Below, piece after piece: positions 13,083-19,783 of a stretch of 19,783 nucleotides of DNA; the first letter of the stretch is position 1, and every line of letters starts with the position of its first letter. The stretch is from NCBI GenBank assembly GCA_031278535.1, contig JAITKH010000273.1:1-19783 (forward strand). Reading direction: 5' to 3'. The notes under the pieces were generated by a model, which was given only the letters and a program-made list of their open reading frames with translations, was not told the origin of the DNA and made no database searches. The DNA comes from Planctomycetota bacterium (GTDB lineage Bacteria > Planctomycetota > SZUA-567). The translations under genes and the position numbers were made by a program.

Positions 13083-16000
13083 ATGCGCCTGAAATCGGTT
13101 GAACTCTTCGGCTTCAAGTCCTTCCCCGAAAGGACGATTATCACCTTCGGGGAAGGTATCACCGCCATTCTCGGTCCGAACGGCTGCGGCAAATCGAATG
13201 TCGTGGACGCCGTCAAATGGGCGCTGGGGGAAAAATCGGCCAAGAGCCTCAGGGGTGAGGAGATGCAGGACGTCATCTTTTCCGGTTGCGCCTCCCGCTC
13301 GGCCAGCGGATTGGCGGAGGTGACCCTGAATTTCGATAACGCCGATCACCGCCTCAACATCGCCTACGGGGAAGTGGCGATCCGCCGCCGCCTTACCCGG
13401 GCCAGGGAGAACTGCTATTTCATCAACAATACGCCCTGCCGGCTCCGCGACGTCAAGGCGCTGTTCATGGACACCGGCATCGGCAACTCCTCCTACTGGG
13501 TGATCGAACAGGGCCGGGTCGAAGCGCTTCTTTCCGCCAGGCCTCTCGAACGCCGGGCCATTTTCGAGGAGGCCGCCGGCATTTCCCGTTTCAAGGCGCA
13601 GCGCAAGGAAATCCTGGCCCGCCTGGATCGGACCGGCCAGGCGCTCCTCCGCTTCGCCGATCGACTGGAGGAGAAGGAACGCCTGATTCGCAAGGTCTCG
13701 GCCCAGGCCGCCAGCGCCCGCCGCCATCGCCGGCTGTCGGAGGAGCGGGACGGACTCCGGACCGGCCTCTACCGCCGCCAGCGCGCCGTCCAGATCGCGC
13801 TCCTGGAGGATATCCGCCGGCAACGGGAAAAACTGAAAAGCGATCTGGACGGCGTCGAAGCCGCCCTGGCGGCCATGAACAGCCGGTTCGCCGCCCTGAC
13901 CGGCGAGGAGGGGGAGCTTGCGGCCAGCCACGAGGCGACGGCCAGGGCGGCGGCGGAGAACCAGGAGGCGCGGGCGGGGAACCAGCTGGATCAGGCCGCC
14001 GCCAGGAGCCGCATCGAGGCGCTGGAAAACGAAATCGCCCGGGGCAACGAGCGCCGGGTTGAATGCGCGGCCCGTCTTGATCGCCTTGCCGCCCGGCGAT
14101 CCGGGGCGGAAGCAAGCCTCCTGGCGGCGCGGGAAAAGGCGGAGGACTTGGAACGCCGCTTCGCGGAGCGGGACGGTCTGGGACAGCGCGTCAACCGCCG
14201 GGCCGCCGAAGCGGAAAGCCGGGTGACCATCCTCCGCAACCGCATCATCGGACTGAACGCCAGGCGCCAGGACCTGTCCGGTTCCGTCGCCAGATGCGAG
14301 GCGGCGGAGCAGTCCGGCATTGCGAGGCTGGCCGGGATTGCCGAACGGCTGGCCGGCCTCGGACGGGAGAGGGACGATGCCGCGAAGGCGGCGGAGGCGG
14401 CGGAGGCGGAATACCGGCTGGCGACGGAGGGATTCGGCGCCGCCGCCGATCGGCTGGAGGGACTGAAGCGGGAAAATCGCGATTTGGCGGCGGCGCTGGA
14501 ACGCCTTCGGGACGGAGAACTGGCGGACGAGGCCGAGAAGGCCGGTCTCGCCTCCCGCCGGGCGGCACTGGAGGAAATGGAAAGAAACCTGGACGGGGCC
14601 TTCGAGGGGCCGCGAAATGTGATCCTGGCCTCCAGGCGCGGCGACCGCGACTGTCCGGGCGTCGTTGGCATGGCGGGCGATTTGTTCCGGGTGCCGGAGG
14701 ATCTGGCCTTGGCTTTCGAGACCATTCTCGGCGCTTCGGCCCAGGACATCCTTGTCGAAACGGCCCGGGACGCCCAGTCGGCAATCGAATGGCTGAAGCG
14801 CGGCAGGCTCGGACGCGCCACCTTTCTGCCTCTGGACCGGATCCAGCCCCGGCGGCGGCTGGAAAGGGATTTCAGGCATATTCCCGGCGTACGGGGCGAT
14901 GCGGCGGACCTGGCGGCCTATGACCGTCGCCACGCCGCCGCCCTGGAGCACCTCCTGGCGGGCGTCCTGGTTGTCGATCACCTCGATCTCGCCCGGGAAC
15001 TGGCCGGCCGCGAGGCGCGGGGAATCAAGATCGTCACCCTGGACGGGGAGGTGATCACCCCTTCCGGCGCCATGTCCGGCGGCCGGGGCAAATTGGACAA
15101 CCGCGTCGGCCTGGTGCGCCGCAAGGCCGAACTGGAGACGCTTGCCGGAAAATTGGCAGAATGCAGGGAACGGTTGGCCGAAAAGGGGCGGCGGCGCGGG
15201 GAGATCGATCTCGCCATGCGCGGCATCCTGGCCGGGATCGCCGCGACGGAAAAGGAAATGGCCGAGGCCGGCCGTTCCGAAGCCGGCCTCAAGCAAACCC
15301 TGGCGGCCCGTCGGGACGAGCGGGATCGCCTGATCCGGGAATGTTCCCGGTTCGAGGCCGAAGCGGCGGCTTTGACGGCCGGAAGCGACGGCCGCCGGGA
15401 GGAATTGGAGAGGGCGAAACGCGATCTGGAGGCTGTACAGGCCGAAATAGCCGGTTTGGAGGAGGCGGTCCAGGCCGGGGTCGAGGAACAGCGCCGTTCC
15501 CGCGAGGAGGCTGAAACGCTCGGGCGGGAATTCGCCGCCCTTGCCGGCGAGCGGTCGGAGGCCAACGCGGCGGTACGGGAATTGGAATCGCGCGGGCGGG
15601 AGCTGGAGGCGGAAATGGCGGCCGCGCGGGAGGAACTGGCGCGCCCCGGACTTTCGGTGGAGCAGGCAGGGAATGAAATGGCGACGCTCCGCGAGCGCCT
15701 GATCGGGCTTGAAGAACGCGAGGCGGAGCTGCTCCGGGCCAGGGACGACCTGGCCGGCGCCGCCTCGGAAACGGCGGAACGCATGGGGCGAATCCGTTCG
15801 GCGGCCGAGGAAGTGCGCCGGGAGGAACGGGACGGGCAGGAACAGGCGAAACGCCTGCGGGAAGGTTTGGCGGTACTGGACACCGGGGAGGCCCAGTGCG
15901 CCCTCCGGATAGAAACCATTCTCGGAAAGGCGAAGGAGGAATTGGGGCTTGCCCCGGAAGCGCTGGAGGCCTCTGGCGGGACGGAAGCGGAACCAGCCGC

Positions 16001-16877
16001 CGGCGAAGAAAGGGGCGAAGGCGGCGACGCCGCGTCACCTCCTCCCGACGCCGCCCCGGAACGGGAAACCCTTTCCGAAACGGCAATCCAGGCGAAAATC
16101 GACGATCTAACGCAAAAGATCCGGAATATCGGCACAGTCAATCCCGAAGCCATCGATGAACTGGCCGAGCTCGAGGCGGGAACGGAATTTCTTCGCGCCC
16201 GGAAGGAGGAGATGGAGGAGGCGGCCGCTTCCATACGGACTGCGGTGGAGCGTCTGAACGCCGATTCGGCGACCCGCTTCCAGGCCACCTTCGAGAAGGC
16301 GCGGGACAATTTCCGGCAGATATTTTCCACGCTGTTCGATGGCGGCCGGGCGGAACTGCTGCTGGAGGCGCCCGCCGATCCGGCCGCCGATCCCCTGGAA
16401 GTCGGCGTCGAAATCCAGGCCCAGCCGCCCGGCAAGGAGCCGAAAAGCATCTCGCTCCTTTCCGGCGGCGAAAAGGCGCTTTGCGCCGTGGCGCTGCTTT
16501 TTGCCCTGTTCCGTTCCAAACCCAGCCCCTTCTGCATCCTGGACGAGGTGGACGGCCCTCTCGACGAAGCCAACATCGGTCGCTTCATGCGGCAGATCCG
16601 GGCTTTCGCTTCCGACACCCAATTCATCGTCATCACGCATTCGCAGCTCACCATGGGACTGACCGACGCCATTTGGGGCGTGACCCAGAAGATCGCCGGC
16701 ATCAGCAACATTCACAGCCTCGACTACGAGGCCATGGAAAAGCTGGTCAGGAAGCCGTCCGCCGGAAAAGAGAAGGATCGAAAGGATGGAAACGCGGGGA
16801 AAAGGGAAATCGGCCGGGACGCGCCGGAAACGGCCGGAACGGACGCCGCCCCGCGGTTGGCCCTCGCCTCGCTCTGA
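13083..16877 (+). CDS. smc: Chromosome segregation protein SMC
   Basis: SMC dimers organise and segregate the chromosome, normally with ScpA and ScpB. The 1264-residue product is full length. The Walker A motif GPNGCGKSN (31-39) is near the N-terminus and long coiled coils flank a hinge at about 520-680 that includes GEVITPSGAMSGGRG. The ABC signature LSGGEK (1126-1131) and Walker B ILDEVD (Asp1154, Glu1155) are in the C-terminal head. Compared with typical 1150-1200 residue SMCs it has an acidic, Ala/Pro-rich insert near 965-1000 and a charged tail of about 50 residues after the head. GGAG at 13070-13073 supports ATG 13083. No scpA or scpB is visible. Confidence 0.95.
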   Translation: MRLKSVELFGFKSFPERTIITFGEGITAILGPNGCGKSNVVDAVKWALGEKSAKSLRGEEMQDVIFSGCASRSASGLAEVTLNFDNADHRLNIAYGEVAIRRRLTRARENCYFINNTPCRLRDVKALFMDTGIGNSSYWVIEQGRVEALLSARPLERRAIFEEAAGISRFKAQRKEILARLDRTGQALLRFADRLEEKERLIRKVSAQAASARRHRRLSEERDGLRTGLYRRQRAVQIALLEDIRRQREKLKSDLDGVEAALAAMNSRFAALTGEEGELAASHEATARAAAENQEARAGNQLDQAAARSRIEALENEIARGNERRVECAARLDRLAARRSGAEASLLAAREKAEDLERRFAERDGLGQRVNRRAAEAESRVTILRNRIIGLNARRQDLSGSVARCEAAEQSGIARLAGIAERLAGLGRERDDAAKAAEAAEAEYRLATEGFGAAADRLEGLKRENRDLAAALERLRDGELADEAEKAGLASRRAALEEMERNLDGAFEGPRNVILASRRGDRDCPGVVGMAGDLFRVPEDLALAFETILGASAQDILVETARDAQSAIEWLKRGRLGRATFLPLDRIQPRRRLERDFRHIPGVRGDAADLAAYDRRHAAALEHLLAGVLVVDHLDLARELAGREARGIKIVTLDGEVITPSGAMSGGRGKLDNRVGLVRRKAELETLAGKLAECRERLAEKGRRRGEIDLAMRGILAGIAATEKEMAEAGRSEAGLKQTLAARRDERDRLIRECSRFEAEAAALTAGSDGRREELERAKRDLEAVQAEIAGLEEAVQAGVEEQRRSREEAETLGREFAALAGERSEANAAVRELESRGRELEAEMAAAREELARPGLSVEQAGNEMATLRERLIGLEEREAELLRARDDLAGAASETAERMGRIRSAAEEVRREERDGQEQAKRLREGLAVLDTGEAQCALRIETILGKAKEELGLAPEALEASGGTEAEPAAGEERGEGGDAASPPPDAAPERETLSETAIQAKIDDLTQKIRNIGTVNPEAIDELAELEAGTEFLRARKEEMEEAAASIRTAVERLNADSATRFQATFEKARDNFRQIFSTLFDGGRAELLLEAPADPAADPLEVGVEIQAQPPGKEPKSISLLSGGEKALCAVALLFALFRSKPSPFCILDEVDGPLDEANIGRFMRQIRAFASDTQFIVITHSQLTMGLTDAIWGVTQKIAGISNIHSLDYEAMEKLVRKPSAGKEKDRKDGNAGKREIGRDAPETAGTDAAPRLALASL

Positions 16878-17031
16878 CCTTTCCGGATGTCCGGGAATAC
16901 ACGGTTTCGCCGGCGCGGAATGCGGGAAAGTTTGCATCCTTCTTGTCCGAGGCGGGGATGTGGAGGCCGGGACACAAGCGAGCAATCGGCGCTTTCGCGT
17001 ACAGAGTGAAATTTTCCGGAAAAGGGTGATA
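16878..17031. other. Intergenic region between smc and the McrB-like stump
   Basis: No gene or clear promoter is seen. It has a short hairpin, CCGGA-TG-TCCGG, just after the smc stop without a U tract. A perfect 12-bp palindrome, TTTTCCGGAAAA, lies at 17012-17023, immediately upstream of the next ATG and overlapping its purine-rich ribosome binding region. Confidence 0.4.
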
Positions 17032-17250
17032 ATGAACGCAACACCTGTAGGCGTCGGAACTTATTGGTTTGTGGGCGTCGCCTGGGGGAAGGATGATCAA
17101 ACGTCCCGCTTTCTGCGGGAAGGCATTTGGGAGAATGGGTATCGGTACGGCTATCTCGACGTGGTGAAATCCATCCGGGTCGGAGATCGCATGTTTGACG
17201 CCCCCGAAGAGTCCCGGAAGGCCACGAAACGCCTTCTTGACGGTTTCTGA
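17032..17250 (+). pseudogene. N-terminal stump of an McrB-like restriction ATPase
   Basis: A 72-residue frame. Residues 8-52 (TYWFVGVAWG...DQTSRFLREGIWENGY...YLDVVKSIRVGDR) closely resemble the N-terminus I remember from McrB-like AAA+ proteins of modified-DNA restriction systems, where VGDRIAIK-like sequence follows. Here homology stops after VGDR and about 20 unrelated residues lead to a stop; the GTPase domain and any McrC partner are missing. AAAGGG and an ATG with proper spacing are still present, so a small protein could be made. I read it as the remnant of a deleted restriction locus between smc and the asparaginase gene. Confidence 0.65.
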
Positions 17251-17338
17251 CCATGACCCAATCCGCGGCCGGAATGGCGGATGCCCATGAAGAGATCGGC
17301 ACTAACGGAAAACCGGAGCGACGCATTCTATAACCTTG

Positions 17339-17364
17339 CAGGGCCCATTTCCCGACGGGCCCTG
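17339..17364 (+). other. Strong hairpin upstream of the asparaginase gene
   Basis: CAGGGCCC (17339-17346) and GGGCCCTG (17357-17364) form a perfect 8-bp GC stem with a 10-base loop. It ends 28 bases before the asparaginase ATG and has no U tract. It directly follows a 26-codon frame (17253-17333), so an attenuator-like leader is conceivable but unproven. The rest of 17251-17392 shows no clear promoter. Confidence 0.45.
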
Positions 17365-17392
17365 ATGACAAGATACGCCGAAAGGACCATTC

Positions 17393-18421
17393 ATGCCGCA
17401 ACGTCAGCTTCCGATGATCGCCCTGCTCGCCACCGGCGGCACCATCGCCGGAATTTCGACATCCGGCGGGGGGTACCTTCCCGGGGTCCGACCTGCGGAA
17501 GAACTTCTGGATGCGGCTCCGGAGATCGCTTCACTCGCCCGTCTCCGCGTCCGAAAGATCGCCGCCATCGGCAGCGAGCACATGACCGACGCGATCTGGC
17601 TTCGTTTGGCGGCGGCGGTGAACGCGGAACTGGCGGATCGGAGTATTTCCGGAATCGTCATCCTTCATGGCACCGATACCATGGAAGAAACGGCGTGTTT
17701 CCTCGATCTGGCATTTCTCCCGGGAAAACCCGTCGTACTGACGGGGGCGATGCTGCCGCCGGATCGCCCCGGCGCCGATGGACCGGCCAACATCCGCAGC
17801 GCGATCCGGGTCGCGGCCGGCGCCCGAGCGCAACGGCGAGGCGTTCTTGTCGTCATGAACGGCCTTGTCCATCGCGCCCGGGACGTGATCAAGGCTGACA
17901 CGGCGGGCCTGAACGCCTTCCATTCCCCCTTTCCCGCCTCGATCGGCCGCCTGGCCGGGAAGGGGCCGGTCCCGTCATGGGTGGATTTCCCGCGTCCGTT
18001 TCGAAACGGCTTGCGGCTGGCGGGAATTTCCTCCCTGCCCCGGGTGGAGATAGTTTACGGCCATGCCGGGGAACGCCGCGACCTGATCGACGCGGCGGTG
18101 AGGGCTGGCGCGGCCGGATTGGTGCATGCCGGCGTCGGCGCCGGCATGATCCACCGGGATGCGCGCCCGGCCTTGTCGGAAGCGATTGCCGCCGGCGTCG
18201 TGGTGGTTCGCGCCAGCCGGGTATGGCGGGGAGCGGTGGCCGAATCGGCGGCCGATGAAGATCGGGATTTGGCGTCCGGACTGGTTCCGGCCGGCGGCCT
18301 CAATCCGCAGAAGGCGAGAGTCCTGCTTCAACTCGGGCTGATTGGCACGAAAAAACCTCACCGGATACGCGATTTTTTTCGCGCCTATACCGCCGGGATC
18401 GGACATGGCGGCGCCGGGTGA
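17393..18421 (+). CDS. ansA: L-asparaginase (cytoplasmic)
   Basis: The enzyme hydrolyses asparagine to aspartate and ammonia. The 342-residue product has both signature threonine motifs: ATGGTIAG (Thr17, nucleophile region) and LHGTDTMEETA (Thr94-Asp95). The GAMLPP...GADGPANI segment and DVIKADT (Lys167, matching the catalytic Lys of E. coli AnsB) follow, with NAFHSP after that. No signal peptide is visible, so it should be cytoplasmic; the gene symbol is by general similarity and the type I/II assignment is open. AAAGGA at 17381-17386 supports ATG 17393. Its 3' end overlaps the convergent DUF2877 gene by 37 bases. The adjoining carbamate kinase cluster suggests nitrogen catabolism as a shared theme. 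Confidence 0.9.
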   Translation: MPQRQLPMIALLATGGTIAGISTSGGGYLPGVRPAEELLDAAPEIASLARLRVRKIAAIGSEHMTDAIWLRLAAAVNAELADRSISGIVILHGTDTMEETACFLDLAFLPGKPVVLTGAMLPPDRPGADGPANIRSAIRVAAGARAQRRGVLVVMNGLVHRARDVIKADTAGLNAFHSPFPASIGRLAGKGPVPSWVDFPRPFRNGLRLAGISSLPRVEIVYGHAGERRDLIDAAVRAGAAGLVHAGVGAGMIHRDARPALSEAIAAGVVVVRASRVWRGAVAESAADEDRDLASGLVPAGGLNPQKARVLLQLGLIGTKKPHRIRDFFRAYTAGIGHGGAG

Positions 18422-19380
18422 AACCGATCGCCAATGCCGCCGGAAGGCGTTTTGCCCCCCTCCCGGCCTCCCGCCAGCCGGGCGTTCCCCGATGCGGCGC
18501 GGCCCGGCCCGAAAAACGGACATTTCCCGTCGCGCCCCGCGACAAGGTTGTCGATCGCGGCGAACATTCCCAAGACCGTGTCCCATCCGGAGGTGTGTCC
18601 GATCCGACCGATTCGTGCGAAACATTCCCCAACCCCCTCCAGCGCGAATGCGGATGAGAGAAGTTCGTGAAAAACGGCCGCACCCCGCCCCGCAGCCGCC
18701 GCGCGGAGGTGGGAAGCGCTGATGCGGTTGGTGTGATCGAGGCGGGGAAGAACGCAGCCGGCGAGACGATCCGCCGCGCCGGGGAATCCGAGAACCCGCA
18801 GCGTGAGCAGGGCGCCCGCAAGGATATCGTCCCCGCTCGGGGTGAGGCCGGGGCCGAGACCGATCAACATCCCCGCCCCCGTGCGCGGGTTTTCCCGCAA
18901 GGCGGCCAGACCCCTTCGTATCCCGGCAAGCAGGGCGGAATCATGACGGGCCCTCCCCGCCTTTTCGGGATAACAACAGGCGGCCAGATATGTGTCTGGA
19001 GGGACGTATCGCCCGGCAGCGGCGCGAAGCGTCCGGTATGCTTCGGGGAAGGCGATCGGATCGCACGCCGGCAAGGGCCGAGGCCGCCAGACGACGGCTC
19101 CGGTGAGCGCCATGCGCACCGTTTTGGACAGGAGAACGCCGCCGGAGACGGTGAAGCCGTCTCCCTTTTCCACGCACCGCCTGGCATTTCCCGGCCAGTC
19201 CGGGCAATTCAAATGCAGCGGCCCCGGTTCGCGATCGTTCGAAAGCGCGCACAACAGGCCGCCCGCCCCGTCCTCGAGGTAGAAACTGCCGTCAAAAACG
19301 GCCAGCGCCGTCAGGCGCCGGCCGTCCAAAAGAGTCAGGGCGAATTCGCCGACCGTCGCGGCGGCGAATCGTGGCGTCAT
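18385..19380 (-). CDS. allH: DUF2877 protein, AllH-type oxamate carbamoyltransferase subunit
   Basis: Product of 331 residues with the DUF2877 hallmark GLGPGLTPSGDDILAG (174-189) and a later GHTSGWDT segment. In E. coli the DUF2877 protein (YlbF, now AllH) acts with FdrA (AllF) and YlbE (AllG) as oxamate carbamoyltransferase. That enzyme makes carbamoyl phosphate, which carbamate kinase converts to ATP, ammonia and CO2. Its ATG overlaps the stop of the upstream carbamate kinase as ATGA, a strong sign of this pathway. The fdrA- and ylbE-like partners are not in the window and may lie beyond its right edge. The last 30 or so residues are poorly conserved-looking and overlap the asparaginase gene tail to tail. 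Confidence 0.8.
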   Translation of the reverse strand: MTPRFAAATVGEFALTLLDGRRLTALAVFDGSFYLEDGAGGLLCALSNDREPGPLHLNCPDWPGNARRCVEKGDGFTVSGGVLLSKTVRMALTGAVVWRPRPLPACDPIAFPEAYRTLRAAAGRYVPPDTYLAACCYPEKAGRARHDSALLAGIRRGLAALRENPRTGAGMLIGLGPGLTPSGDDILAGALLTLRVLGFPGAADRLAGCVLPRLDHTNRISASHLRAAAAGRGAAVFHELLSSAFALEGVGECFARIGRIGHTSGWDTVLGMFAAIDNLVAGRDGKCPFFGPGRAASGNARLAGGREGGKTPSGGIGDRFHPAPPCPIPAV

Positions 19381-19783
19381 GGAATCACGTGCGTTCCGGA
19401 TCCCCGCGCGAACGCCTCACCGAGGTTTTCCGGGCTGGTGATGATAACCTCCCGGCCGCCGGCCCTGATGAAATCGATGGCAGCCTGAATTTTCGGACCC
19501 ATGCTGCCGGCGGGGAACTGTCCGTCCGCCATATGGTTTTCGAGCGCCGCGATGTCCACCCTGTCCAGTTTCTCCTCGTTCGGCTTCCCGAAATTGATCG
19601 CGACCCGTTGAACGCCGGTGGAGATGACGAGGAGATCGGCGCCGAGCTTGTTCGCGAGCAGCCGGGAGGCGAAATCCTTGTCGATCACCGCGTCGACGCC
19701 GCTGTAGCTGCCGTCCGGATTCTGGAGGACGGGAATGCCGCCGCCGCCGGCCGCCACGATATTGAAGCCGGCATCGGCGAGGC
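19377..19783 (-). CDS. arcC: Carbamate kinase, C-terminal part (cut by window edge)
   Basis: The frame is open to the right edge; only the last 135 or so residues are seen. NIVAAGGGGIPV, GVDAVIDKDFAS, ADLLVISTGV and FPAGSMGPKIQAAIDF are the conserved C-terminal blocks of carbamate kinase, which makes ATP from carbamoyl phosphate and ADP. Coupling by ATGA to the DUF2877 gene suggests the oxamate (allantoin-type) pathway rather than arginine deimination. In that setting the gene is often called allK or ybcF. The 5' end and promoter lie outside the window. Confidence 0.9.
   Translation of the reverse strand, partial: LADAGFNIVAAGGGGIPVLQNPDGSYSGVDAVIDKDFASRLLANKLGADLLVISTGVQRVAINFGKPNEEKLDRVDIAALENHMADGQFPAGSMGPKIQAAIDFIRAGGREVIITSPENLGEAFARGSGTHVIP

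Noticed and set aside
12891..15296. Long minus-strand open frame opposite amrS and smc (801 codons)
   Set aside because: It crosses two well-supported plus-strand genes and its translation is Gly/Arg/Pro-rich without motifs.
14978..16711. Ser/Arg-rich minus-strand open frame opposite smc
   Set aside because: The composition is the expected mirror of Glu/Ala/Arg-rich coiled-coil codons.
17032..17250. Complete small EVE/PUA-type protein
   Set aside because: Only the first part of the McrB-like N-terminal domain is present, so a truncated remnant is the simpler reading.
18368..18383. CGCGA-T6-TCGCG inverted repeat as a terminator
   Set aside because: It lies within the asparaginase coding sequence, the Ts are in the loop and no U tract follows.

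Overview
The window is GC-rich, gene-dense bacterial chromosome with short intergenic gaps and frequent stop/start overlaps. The class III (anaerobic) ribonucleotide reductase genes, two further radical-SAM enzymes and a carbamate kinase/DUF2877 pair point to an anaerobe or facultative anaerobe. A TPR protein ending in two RNA polymerase alpha-CTD modules is an architecture I associate, from memory, with Planctomycetota, so a PVC-type bacterium is my best but weak guess. Nothing here fixes the lineage. There are no rRNA, tRNA, insertion sequence or CRISPR features.

Layout. (1) 1-3990, plus strand: recJ with its own promoter and a probable terminator. It is followed by a 540-base gap holding an AT-rich island, a strong sigma70-like promoter with a perfect palindrome between -35 and -10, a DnaA-box-like site and a second palindrome at the ribosome binding site, then a divergent dnaA. 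(2) 3982-7371, minus strand: an MnmE-like GTPase lacking the catalytic tail, a possible tiny lipoprotein, the TPR/double alpha-CTD protein and a metallophosphoesterase, mostly joined by stop/start overlaps. (3) 7372-7678: a divergent promoter region with an almost ideal NrdR box just downstream of the nrdR -10. (4) 7679-16877, plus strand: nrdR, nrdD, nrdG, a protein made of two copies of one domain, an AmmeMemoRadiSam-type radical-SAM enzyme and full-length smc. (5) 16878-18421, plus strand: the stump of an McrB-like restriction ATPase, then an asparaginase. (6) 18385-19783, minus strand: carbamate kinase (cut by the window edge) translationally coupled to a DUF2877/AllH-type protein, which suggests oxamate/carbamoyl-phosphate catabolism yielding ATP.

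How they fit together. NrdR should sense nucleotides and repress its own transcript, probably including nrdD-nrdG, through the box at 7594-7609. NrdG would normally install the glycyl radical in NrdD, yet in this NrdD the radical glycine appears replaced by alanine. DnaA is similarly unusual: the Box VII arginine finger is glycine and two DNA-contact residues of the DnaA-box signature are changed. These two departures, the dnaA leader palindromes and the TPR/alpha-CTD protein are the most interesting items. I do not see a complete, clearly new multi-gene system.
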